Assembly: GCF_001431465.1 (NCBI RefSeq) | Contig: NZ_LDJJ01000002.1 | Coordinates: forward strand, 1-64,000 | Source: Stenotrophomonas terrae | GTDB lineage: Bacteria > Pseudomonadota > Gammaproteobacteria > Xanthomonadales > Xanthomonadaceae | Direction of reading: 5' to 3' | DNA: 64,000 nt | Part shown: positions 35,998 through 43,352 of the stretch, piece after piece | How positions within the stretch are numbered: position 1 is the stretch's first letter | How the letters are laid out: each line of letters opens with the position of its first letter | Made by a program: the position numbers and the translations under genes | Notes under the pieces: model-generated | The model's database searches: none | What the model saw: only the letters and a program-made list of their open reading frames with translations | What the model was told of the DNA's origin: nothing

Positions 35998-36342
35998 ATG
36001 GACCTGTCCCTGAATCTGCTGGATCTGGAAAAGACGCCCGCCAGCGACGTCAAGGCCAAGGGCTGGCCTGAGCTGATGCGCAAGGTCGCCAGGCTCGGCG
36101 CGGTGGTGGTCACCAACCACAACCACCCGCAGGCGGTGGTGGTGTCTGCCGAGGAATACCAGCGCCTGGTCGCGCAGGCCTCAGGTGCCTCGGCCGCAGC
36201 GCAGCGCGCGCAGTCGCTCAAGCAACTGCAGGCTGAGTTCGACGCCCACCTCGCGGTGCTCGATGGCGGCAAGACCCTGGCCAAGGCATTGGATCGCCCT
36301 GCCCGGCGCGGGTTGAAAATCATCCCGGGCAAGTCGCTCTGA
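35998..36342 (+). CDS. Phd/YefM-type antitoxin
   Basis: The 114-residue protein has a Phd/YefM-like N-terminal DNA-binding and dimerisation fold: a helix (KGWPELMRKVARLG), a strand VVVTNHNHPQAVVVSAEEYQRLVAQ and then a charged, probably disordered C-terminal half that would neutralise the toxin. The gene has its own AT-rich promoter with an inverted repeat and ends three bases before the toxin GTG. The pairing with a zeta-type kinase rather than Doc or YoeB is unusual compared with the textbook module. Confidence 0.8.
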   Translation: MDLSLNLLDLEKTPASDVKAKGWPELMRKVARLGAVVVTNHNHPQAVVVSAEEYQRLVAQASGASAAAQRAQSLKQLQAEFDAHLAVLDGGKTLAKALDRPARRGLKIIPGKSL

Positions 36343-36345
36343 CCG

Positions 36346-36981
36346 GTGGCACGGATCCTGGTATTGGCCGGCGTCAATGGCGCCGGCAAGAGTTCGTTGC
36401 TGGGCATGATGCTGCAGCACGACGGCGCGACCTGGTTCAATCCTGACGCCTTCACCCGGCAACTGGTGGAACAGGGCTGGCCGCTGGCCGAGGCCAATGC
36501 CACCGCCTGGCAGGAAGGCACCCGCCGCCTGCGTGAGGCGATGCAATCCAACCGTGACTACGCATTCGAAACCACGCTCGGCGCCAACACCATTCCCAAG
36601 CTGTTGCATGAGGCCTGTGCGCAGCACGAAGTCACAATATGGTTCTGCGGCCTGGACAGCATCGAGCTGCACCTGCAGCGTGTTGCCGAACGCGTGGCGG
36701 CCGGCGGCCACGATATTCCGGAAGACAAGATCCGCCAGCGCTACGACAGCTCACGCCTGAATCTGATCGAGCTGCTGCCGCATCTGACCACGCTGCACGT
36801 TTACGACAACAGCCGCCCACCGGATGCCGACGGCGCGGTCGAGCCGCTGCTGGTACTGGAAGTGGACCGTGGCCGGATCCTGTGCCCGGTCAGCCAGGAA
36901 GAGTTCGGACAGGTGCCCGAATGGGCCAAACCTCTGGTGTGGGCCGCGCTCAAGGCGTTCCCGGTGGCGGCTGACGAGTGA
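36346..36981 (+). CDS. Zeta-type toxin (P-loop kinase)
   Basis: This 211-residue protein resembles zeta/PezT toxins, which phosphorylate UDP-N-acetylglucosamine and block wall synthesis. It starts with GTG (MARILVLAGVNGAGKSSLLG, containing the Walker A GVNGAGKS). It continues with FNPDAFTRQL, the acidic catalytic-site segment YAFETTLGANTIPKLL and the basic lid EDKIRQRYDSSRLNL, as in zeta proteins. There is no ribosome site of its own, so translation is probably coupled to the antitoxin three bases upstream. The frame is intact and the key motifs are present, so it is likely functional. Confidence 0.82.
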   Translation: MARILVLAGVNGAGKSSLLGMMLQHDGATWFNPDAFTRQLVEQGWPLAEANATAWQEGTRRLREAMQSNRDYAFETTLGANTIPKLLHEACAQHEVTIWFCGLDSIELHLQRVAERVAAGGHDIPEDKIRQRYDSSRLNLIELLPHLTTLHVYDNSRPPDADGAVEPLLVLEVDRGRILCPVSQEEFGQVPEWAKPLVWAALKAFPVAADE

Positions 36982-36997
36982 AACCCGAGGTGGGGGC

Positions 36998-37055
36998 GAA
37001 AGCTCCCTTCATTCCCCCTTGCGGGGGCCCCTCTCCCGCACGCAGGAGAAGGGAG
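36998..37055. repeat. Repeat element downstream of the toxin gene
   Basis: A short palindromic element (cattcccccttgcgggggcccc, then ctctcccgcacgcaggagaaggga) related to the CCTCATCCGCCCC/CTTCTCCC half of the repeat doublets at 1.7 and 6.6 kb. It is preceded by gggggcgaaagctccc. Confidence 0.55.
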
Positions 37056-37091
37056 CGGCGCGCTTTTACGCCCGACCTCGCCGCCGCAAAA

Positions 37092-37523
37092 TCAGCGGCG
37101 CTCGATCACGAACTTGCCGAAGCCGATCCCCAGGCTCCAGCCACGCCCGGTGCCTGCCAACGCCAGGGAAATATCGCCCTTGGTCATCGCCTGCGCATCA
37201 GTAGCGCGCGAGGCGCTGGCATGCACTTCGGCAGCGGCATACGTGCCCAACAGGTCGTCGAGCGTATAGGCGCCGGTGAACCGGCCGCGGCCATCGGTGA
37301 TAGTGGTGCGGCCCACGGTCAAGCCACCACCCTTGGCGGTGATCTTGACCGGAATGCTGGCACCATTGTCACAGGTGATCGTGCCGGTACCACTGGACGT
37401 CTTGTAGAACGCCGACCAACCCGACAGGTTGTAGTGCAACTCACAGTCGATATTGCCTGCCGCCTGTGCGGCCGGCGCAATGCCCAGCGCCAGTACGACA
37501 GCCGCTGCCATCATCTTTTTCAT
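37092..37523 (-). CDS. Secreted protein of unknown function
   Basis: The 143-residue protein begins MKKMMAAAVVLALGIAPAAQA, a clear signal peptide cleaved after AQA. The mature part is small, Gly/Thr-rich and likely beta-structured (IDCELHYNLSGWSAFYKTSSGTGTITCDNG), with two cysteines (IDCEL and ITCDN) that could form a disulfide. It repeatedly shows G-x-G patterns (GGGLTVGRTTITDGRGRFTGAY, GTGRGWSLGIGFGKF). No family was recognised. It stands alone, 92 bases after the omega-amidase start side and convergent to the toxin operon. Confidence 0.75.
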   Translation of the reverse strand: MKKMMAAAVVLALGIAPAAQAAGNIDCELHYNLSGWSAFYKTSSGTGTITCDNGASIPVKITAKGGGLTVGRTTITDGRGRFTGAYTLDDLLGTYAAAEVHASASRATDAQAMTKGDISLALAGTGRGWSLGIGFGKFVIERR

Positions 37524-37615
37524 CGCACATCCTCTGCTTGGTTGGGGCCGGCACCGAGACTGACAGCCCCTTTGCGCATTGCAAAGAGCTGCCGGTCGCG
37601 GCGCGCGGTCGGCAT

Positions 37616-38440
37616 TCAGCGAACGACGACCGCGCCGCCCAGGGTAAACGCATCGGCATCGAGCATGGCCGGGAAACGCTCGCGATGCGCAGCCAGCGCC
37701 TGGGCCGAGATCGTGGTGGTGACCACCTGCTCACGCTCGCGGATTTCCAGCTGCGGCTGCCCCAGGAAATCGATCACCGCGCTGTCGCCGGAATAGTGCA
37801 GACCGTTGCCGTCCACACCAATACGGTTCACCACCGCCACATAGCACAGGTTTTCAATCGCCCGCGCTCGCGCCAGGGTCTGCCACGCATAGGCGCGTGC
37901 CGACGGCCAGTTGGCCACGAAGATCTGCAGGTCGAAATCCATCTGCCCTGCCCGCTCGACATCGAAGCGGTTGCGGCAGAACACAGGGAAGCGCAGGTCG
38001 TAACAGATCTGCGGATTGATCCGCCAGCCCTTCCACTCCACGCACAGACGCGCGTTGCCGGCGGCATAGCGCTTGTGCTCGCCGCCATAACGGAACAGAT
38101 GGCGCTTGTCGTAATAGTGCAGCTCACCGTCAGGCGTGGCCCACAGCAGTCGGTTGTAGACGCTGCCATCCACCCGCAGCTGCACGCTGCCGGTGACTAC
38201 CGCACCCAGCGCGCGCGCCTGCTCGATAATCCATGCAACGGTGGGGCCGTCCATGTCCTCGGCCTGGTCGATCGCATCATTGGAAAAGCCGCTGGTAAAG
38301 GTCTCCGGCAGAATCACCAGATCGGTATTGCCTGCGAGTGGCGCCAACAAGGCACCGTAATAGGCACGATTCCCCGCCGGGTCGTGCCAGCGGGTGTCGC
38401 CCTGCACCAGGGAAATACGCAGGTCCTGCATTGTCGTCAT
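37616..38440 (-). CDS. Omega-amidase, nitrilase superfamily (YafV/Nit2 type)
   Basis: The 274-residue protein carries the nitrilase triad: glutamate in LPETFTSGF, lysine in YDKRHLFRYGGEH and cysteine in QICYDLRFP. Its closest family is YafV/Nit2 omega-amidase, which hydrolyses 2-oxoglutaramate and 2-oxosuccinamate made by glutamine or asparagine transaminases. The start at 38440 (MTTMQDLRISLVQGDT) overlaps the next small gene by four bases. The aminotransferase two genes upstream is of the methionine/glutamine type, so the two probably drive 2-keto-4-methylthiobutyrate transamination to completion. Confidence 0.88.
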   Translation of the reverse strand: MTTMQDLRISLVQGDTRWHDPAGNRAYYGALLAPLAGNTDLVILPETFTSGFSNDAIDQAEDMDGPTVAWIIEQARALGAVVTGSVQLRVDGSVYNRLLWATPDGELHYYDKRHLFRYGGEHKRYAAGNARLCVEWKGWRINPQICYDLRFPVFCRNRFDVERAGQMDFDLQIFVANWPSARAYAWQTLARARAIENLCYVAVVNRIGVDGNGLHYSGDSAVIDFLGQPQLEIREREQVVTTTISAQALAAHRERFPAMLDADAFTLGGAVVVR

Positions 38441-38748
38441 CGTCCTGTAAGCCATGAAGAGAAAAGCGCGCTGGCAGCCATGAGCACACCCAGCACCGGC
38501 ACCCACCACTGCAGCCGTGCAATCCAGCGATTGACCGGCTGGCGCCGCTCGACCTCATCGAGCAGCACCAGATAGTCGCGGGTGTAGCGGCCAAAGCTGC
38601 CGCGAAACGCCAACCGACCCTCGTCCACCGGCACCCCGCGCGCCTGCAGGCCAGGCTGGACCACGGCAAGGAACAAATACCCTTTCAGCATTGCCGCAAG
38701 CACAAACGCGGCAAACGCCAAACCGAAAACGAGCAGACCGGCGTCCAT
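38437..38748 (-). CDS. Small membrane protein of unknown function
   Basis: This 103-residue protein has hydrophobic segments at both ends (AGLLVFGLAFAAFVLAAMLKGYLFLAVV and WWVPVLGVLMAASALFSSWL) and a soluble middle with RGSFGRYTRDYLVLLDEVERRQPVNRW. It begins 14 bases after the aminotransferase and overlaps the omega-amidase start by four bases, so the three are one operon. No family or function is recognised. Confidence 0.75.
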   Translation of the reverse strand: MDAGLLVFGLAFAAFVLAAMLKGYLFLAVVQPGLQARGVPVDEGRLAFRGSFGRYTRDYLVLLDEVERRQPVNRWIARLQWWVPVLGVLMAASALFSSWLTGR

Positions 38749-38762
38749 CGGCGCGCCTGCTG

Positions 38763-39911
38763 TCAAAGCGCCCGCAGGCGCTCGATCGCCGCATCCAGCG
38801 TCGCATCGTTCTTGGCAAAGCACAGCCGCACCAGCCGCTGCCCGGCAGGCGGGGTCTCGTAGAACGGCGACAGCGGAATGGCGGTGACGCCCTTCTCGAT
38901 GGTCAACCAGCGCACGAACTCATGGTCCGGCAGGTCGCTGATCGCCGAGTAGTCCACCAGTTGGAAATAACCACCCGGCACCGGCAGCGGCTTCAAGCGC
39001 GTGGTCAGCAACTGTTCGCGGAAACGATCACGCTTGGACTGGTAGAACGCGCCCAGTTCCAGATGGTGCTCGGGCTCATCGCGGATCATCGCGGCAAAGC
39101 CATATTGCGCCGGGCTGTAGGTGGTGAAGGTGTTGTACTGGTGGACCTTGCGGAACTCGGCCGTCATTGTCGGCGGCGCGATCGCGTAGCCGATCTTCCA
39201 GCCGGTGCAGTGATAGGTCTTGCCAAAGCTCGAGATCACGAAGGCGCGCTCGCGCAGCTCCGGGTAGCGCAAGGCCGACTCATGCCGCGCACCGTCGTAG
39301 ATGATGTGTTCGTACACTTCATCGGAGATCAGGTAGATGTCGGTGCCACGCAGCACATCGGCCAGCGCCTGCATGTCATCGGCATTCAACATCGCCCCTG
39401 ACGGGTTGTGTGGCGTGTTGACCATCAACATGCGCGTCTTCGGGGTGATCGCCGCGCGCACGCGGTCCCAATCCACCGCAAAGGTCTGCGGGTCCAGCGG
39501 CACATGCACGGCGCGCGCGCCGGCCAGATCAATTGCCGGCTCATAGCAGTCATAGGCCGGGTCCAGCACGATGACTTCCTCACCGGCACGGACCACGGCG
39601 TGGATGGCATTGAAGATCGCCTCGGTACCGCCGGAGGTAACGGTGATCTCGGTGTCCGGATCAACCTGCGCGCCATAGCAATCCAGCGCCTTCTGCGCGA
39701 TGGCCTGGCGCAACGGCGCCACACCGGTCATTGGCGCGTACTGGTTCAAACCATCGCGCATGGCCTTGGCGGTTTCATCGATCAGACGCTGCGGGGCGGA
39801 AAAATCCGGAAAGCCCTGGCCAAGATTGACCGCGCCGTGCTCGGCGGCCAGCTGTGACATCACGGTAAAAATAGTGGTGCCCACCTTGGGCAACTTGGTC
39901 TGCGGATGCAT
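38763..39911 (-). CDS. Methionine-type PLP aminotransferase (YbdL-like)
   Basis: This fold-type I class I/II aminotransferase of 382 residues begins [37 protein letters not shown]. The PLP lysine lies in [16 protein letters not shown], and [11 protein letters not shown] and [11 protein letters not shown] are class signatures. The closest named relative by these motifs is YbdL, a methionine/aromatic aminotransferase. Its co-localisation with the omega-amidase supports a glutamine transaminase role in methionine salvage. I used the start at 39911; the longer frame upstream lacks similarity. Confidence 0.9.
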   Translation of the reverse strand: MHPQTKLPKVGTTIFTVMSQLAAEHGAVNLGQGFPDFSAPQRLIDETAKAMRDGLNQYAPMTGVAPLRQAIAQKALDCYGAQVDPDTEITVTSGGTEAIFNAIHAVVRAGEEVIVLDPAYDCYEPAIDLAGARAVHVPLDPQTFAVDWDRVRAAITPKTRMLMVNTPHNPSGAMLNADDMQALADVLRGTDIYLISDEVYEHIIYDGARHESALRYPELRERAFVISSFGKTYHCTGWKIGYAIAPPTMTAEFRKVHQYNTFTTYSPAQYGFAAMIRDEPEHHLELGAFYQSKRDRFREQLLTTRLKPLPVPGGYFQLVDYSAISDLPDHEFVRWLTIEKGVTAIPLSPFYETPPAGQRLVRLCFAKNDATLDAAIERLRAL

Positions 39912-40081
39912 GGGTACGTACACACCGGGGGAGAAAACCCCGAGTGTACGCAAAGCCGGCACTGCCGGCCTGCCTCTGCGTATCCGCACAGCGCGGGACA
40001 GCGTCGGCCCGGCGCTATACTGCGCGCCCCGATGCGCTGCCCAGCCTGCGCCACCTGCCATGGACGGAAGCGCCCGATCCG

Positions 40082-40741
40082 ATGATTGAAACTGCAAACA
40101 TCCCGCCGCTGCTCAAGGCCCGCGGCCTGCGCTTCAGCCGCAATGACGATCCGGTATTCGGGCCACTGGACCTGCACGTGGATGCAGGCGAAGCACTGCT
40201 GGTGCAAGGGAGCAATGGCGCCGGCAAGACCACCTTGCTGCGCGTGCTGGCCGGCCTGCTGCGCCCGGATGAAGGCCAGATCGAAATCGACGCGCGCCCG
40301 GCCAGCAGTACCGACCGCTCGCGCTATATCGCTTACCTGAGCCATCTTACCGCGCTCAAGCAGGACCTGGGCACGCTGGAGAACCTGCACTTCCTGTGTG
40401 GACTGCAGGGCCGGCGGGCACGGCAGATGCCGGGCAACGCCCTGGCCATCGTCGGCCTGGCCGGTTATGAAGACACCTTGGTGCGGCAATTGTCCGCCGG
40501 CCAGAAGAAGCGTTTGTCGCTGGCCCGCATCTGGCTGTCGCCGGCGCCGATCTGGCTGCTGGACGAACCCTATGCCAACCTCGATCTGGAAGGGATCAAC
40601 CTGGTCAACCGGATGATCTCGGCGCACCTGCGCAGTGGCGGTGGCGCCTTGGTGACCACCCATGGTGCCTATGCCGCACCGCCGGTCCGCAACCGCACCC
40701 TGACCCTGCGCAGCGCCGCCGAGCAGGAGGATGCCGCATGA
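40082..40741 (+). CDS. ccmA: Heme-export ABC ATPase CcmA
   Basis: CcmA is the ATPase of the CcmABCD complex that releases holo-CcmE during cytochrome c maturation. Motifs are Walker [10 protein letters not shown], the signature [13 protein letters not shown], typical of CcmA, and Walker [13 protein letters not shown]. The start at 40082 ([16 protein letters not shown]) fits the 219-residue family length; the frame upstream is rejected. ccmB overlaps by four bases. Five unrelated genes separate this pair from ccmC, which is unusual. Confidence 0.95.
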   Translation: MIETANIPPLLKARGLRFSRNDDPVFGPLDLHVDAGEALLVQGSNGAGKTTLLRVLAGLLRPDEGQIEIDARPASSTDRSRYIAYLSHLTALKQDLGTLENLHFLCGLQGRRARQMPGNALAIVGLAGYEDTLVRQLSAGQKKRLSLARIWLSPAPIWLLDEPYANLDLEGINLVNRMISAHLRSGGGALVTTHGAYAAPPVRNRTLTLRSAAEQEDAA

Positions 40742-41433
40742 GCCTGCCCGGTCCACAGCCCACGCTGTTCTCGGCCGCACGCGCACTGCTGGCACGTGAC
40801 CTGAAACTGCTGTGGCGCCGCCGTGGCGACGCCGCACAACCAATCCTGTTCGCCGTGCTGGTGGTGGCCTTGTTCGCGCTGGCGCTGGGCGGCGCCCCCA
40901 AGCTGCTGCAGAGCGTGGCCTCGGCGGTGCTGTGGCTGGCGATCCTGCTGGCCGGCCTGCTGTCGCTGGACACCTTGTTCCGCAGCGACGCCGAGGATGG
41001 CTCGCTTGAACAATGGCTGTTGTCGCCGGTGCCTTTGGCCTGGCTGGTGGCGGTGCGGGTGTTCTCGCACTGGCTGACCACCGCCTTCCCGCTGGTGCTG
41101 GTCAGCCCGCTGCTGGCCGAGCTGATGCACCTGCCGCGTGCGCAGCTGCCGGTGCTGGTCACCGCGCTGGCACTGGGCACGCCCCTGCTGAGCCTGCTCG
41201 GCGCGGTGGTTGCGGCCTTGACCGTGGGCATGCGCCGGGCCGGCATCCTGCTGGCGCTGCTGGTCCTGCCGCTATACGTGCCGGTGCTGGTATTCGGTGC
41301 CGGCGCGGTGGCGGCAGCGGCGCAGGGCTTCGATGCCAGCGGCGCGCTGCTGATGCTTGCGGCCGGATTATTGGTCAGCGCAGTGCTGGCGCCCATGACC
41401 GCGGCGGCGGCCATCCGCATCGCCAACTCCTGA
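40738..41433 (+). CDS. ccmB: Heme-export ABC permease CcmB
   Basis: This 231-residue six-helix membrane subunit of CcmABCD starts [35 protein letters not shown], with the conserved Arg-rich cytoplasmic N-terminus and [16 protein letters not shown] as the first helix. [17 protein letters not shown] is a CcmB signature. It overlaps ccmA by four bases. A TetR gene starts 52 bases after its stop. Confidence 0.95.
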   Translation: MSLPGPQPTLFSAARALLARDLKLLWRRRGDAAQPILFAVLVVALFALALGGAPKLLQSVASAVLWLAILLAGLLSLDTLFRSDAEDGSLEQWLLSPVPLAWLVAVRVFSHWLTTAFPLVLVSPLLAELMHLPRAQLPVLVTALALGTPLLSLLGAVVAALTVGMRRAGILLALLVLPLYVPVLVFGAGAVAAAAQGFDASGALLMLAAGLLVSAVLAPMTAAAAIRIANS

Positions 41434-41485
41434 AGATCAAAACAGCGCTATTCTTGACGTTGACTTCACAAAGCAAACCAAGCCC

Positions 41486-42166
41486 ATGGCTGAGCGGTCC
41501 CCCACTGAAGTCCCGAGCGTAGCCAAGCCCACCTTGCCGCCCCGTCCGGTGGTGGAACTGCAGCGGCGTGGTGAGCTGCGGGTGGAGAAGTTCCTGGCCG
41601 CCGCTACCGAAGTCTTCAACGAGAAGGGCTACCAGGCTGCCAGGCTGGCCGACATCGTCAAACGCGCAGGTGGCTCGATGGCCACGCTGTACCGCGCCTT
41701 TGGCGACAAGGAAGGCCTGATCCATGCCTTGATGGAGCAGAGCATCAATGACTTCGGGCGCAGCCTGGACACCTTGCTGCAATCGCCGCTGCCGCCGGCC
41801 GAGGCCCTGGAAGAAGCCGCCAGCCAGATGGCCGAGGAAATCCTCTCGCCTACCCGCCTGGCCTGCCACCGGGTGGTCATCTCCGAAGGCATGAACCAGC
41901 CCGCCCTGCGCGACTGGTTCCATGCGCATGGCGTGGCGCCGATGGAAATCCTGCTCAGCCACTATTTCGCCCGCGAAACCGCCGCCGGCCGCATGCATAT
42001 CGAAGACCCCGACCAGGCCGCGCATTTTTTCTACATGGTGGTCATCGGCGGCTTGATCCTGCGTTCGGTCAACGGCCGCATCGACAGCAGTGATCTGCCA
42101 CGCGCGCAGCAGCAGGCGCGCGCGGCAGTACGTCTATTCATGGCCGGCGCCCTGCCGCGAAACTGA
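41486..42166 (+). CDS. TetR/AcrR-family transcriptional regulator
   Basis: The 226-residue regulator has a helix-turn-helix (KFLAAATEVFNEKGYQAARLADIVKRAGGSMATLYRAFGDKEGL) after a 30-residue Pro-rich N-terminus and an AefR-like C-terminal ligand and dimer domain. It lies between ccmB and the decaheme cytochrome gene and faces the latter. The palindrome at 42223-42240 in the 130-base gap is a likely operator, so it probably represses the electron-transfer operon. The ligand is unknown. Confidence 0.9.
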   Translation: MAERSPTEVPSVAKPTLPPRPVVELQRRGELRVEKFLAAATEVFNEKGYQAARLADIVKRAGGSMATLYRAFGDKEGLIHALMEQSINDFGRSLDTLLQSPLPPAEALEEAASQMAEEILSPTRLACHRVVISEGMNQPALRDWFHAHGVAPMEILLSHYFARETAAGRMHIEDPDQAAHFFYMVVIGGLILRSVNGRIDSSDLPRAQQQARAAVRLFMAGALPRN

Positions 42167-42222
42167 ACCGCAGCTTGCTGCAGCGCAGCTTGAACTGTAC
42201 CCGGGCGCCTCACAGAATCGTG

Positions 42223-42240
42223 ACGTAATCGTCATTACGT
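42223..42240. promoter_or_regulatory. Palindromic operator upstream of the decaheme cytochrome gene
   Basis: ACGTAAT (42223-42229) and ATTACGT (42234-42240) form a perfect inverted repeat around cgtc. It ends 56 bases before the GTG start and lies in the only gap of the cluster with room for a promoter. TetR proteins bind sites of this size, and a TetR gene adjoins it, so this is the best operator candidate. Confidence 0.55.
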
Positions 42241-42296
42241 TCTGATTGCCCAGTTGTCTCCCACCCATCGGCAGGGACAACCCAAAGGAGGGGATC

Positions 42297-43340
42297 GTGC
42301 GGTTCTATCTCGCATTACTGGCGTTGCTTGCAACCGCGATCCTGATATCCGCCGCATGGCTGGCCCCGGTGAAAGCCGATGCCAGTGGGCAGGCGGTCAA
42401 ACTCCCCGAAACCCACTTCGCCTCCACCCAATCCAGGCACGGCTTCAACGCCCCGCCCGGCTTTGCCGATGCCGTGCCGGCGCGCAACAAGGCCCACCCG
42501 CAGGCCAAGGCGGTCGGCCAGCAGGTATGCACGGCCTGCCACAGCAAGGAAAACGACAACTTCGCACATACCGCGCACGCCGCCGGCATGCAGGTTGCGT
42601 TGGCGGCCAATCCCAATACCGCCACCTGCGAAGCCTGCCACGGGCCCGGCTCGGTGCATGCCGCCAACCCGACCCAGAAGGGTTCGATCATTGCCTATAC
42701 CCACGATGGCGGTACGCCGGTGTCGAACCAGACCGAGAGCTGCCTGGGCTGCCATTCCGGCGGCCCACGCGATGCCTGGCTGGGCTCGGTGCACCAACGC
42801 AATGATCTGTCGTGCAGCGACTGCCACAATCCGATGGTCAAGTTTTCCGCCGAAGGCCTGACCGCCAAACAGTCGGTCAGCGAAACCTGCGCCACCTGCC
42901 ACAAGGACATCCGCCAGCAGTTCAACCGGCGCTCGCACATGCCGCTGCCGGAGGGCGCAATCAGCTGCGTGGATTGCCACAACCCGCATGGCACGCTCAA
43001 CCCCACCCTGCTCAAGACCGATACGGTCAACGAGACCTGCTACCAGTGCCACGCCGAGAAACGCGGCCCGTTCCTGTTCGAACACGCACCGGTGCGCGAG
43101 AGCTGCCTGAACTGCCACCAGGTGCATGGCTCCAACCAGCACGCGCTGCTGGTGGCGCCGATTCCGATGCTGTGCCAGCAATGCCATTCGCATACCCGTC
43201 ACCCCAACGACCTGCAGACCGAGACCTCGCTCGGCAACGGACTGACCGCTGATGAACGCCTGATGGGACGCGGCTGCATCACCTGCCACGCCCAGGTACA
43301 CGGCTCCAACCATCCTTCCGGCCCACGTCTGCACAAGTAA
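42297..43340 (+). CDS. Periplasmic decaheme c-type cytochrome (MtrA/PioA/DmsE family)
   Basis: The 347-residue product has a signal sequence (VRFYLALLALLATAILISAAWLA read as an initial Met) and ten CxxCH motifs, the first at residue 78 (CTACH) and the last at 327 (CITCH); the others are CEACH, CLGCH, CSDCH, CATCH, CVDCH, CYQCH, CLNCH and CQQCH. Ten hemes in about 330 residues is the MtrA/PioA/DmsE pattern, a protein that inserts into an MtrB barrel and wires the periplasm to the cell surface. Start is GTG with a strong ribosome site aaaggagg just upstream. The barrel gene follows after 12 bases. Confidence 0.93.
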   Translation: MRFYLALLALLATAILISAAWLAPVKADASGQAVKLPETHFASTQSRHGFNAPPGFADAVPARNKAHPQAKAVGQQVCTACHSKENDNFAHTAHAAGMQVALAANPNTATCEACHGPGSVHAANPTQKGSIIAYTHDGGTPVSNQTESCLGCHSGGPRDAWLGSVHQRNDLSCSDCHNPMVKFSAEGLTAKQSVSETCATCHKDIRQQFNRRSHMPLPEGAISCVDCHNPHGTLNPTLLKTDTVNETCYQCHAEKRGPFLFEHAPVRESCLNCHQVHGSNQHALLVAPIPMLCQQCHSHTRHPNDLQTETSLGNGLTADERLMGRGCITCHAQVHGSNHPSGPRLHK

Positions 43341-43352
43341 AGGGAGAACGAC

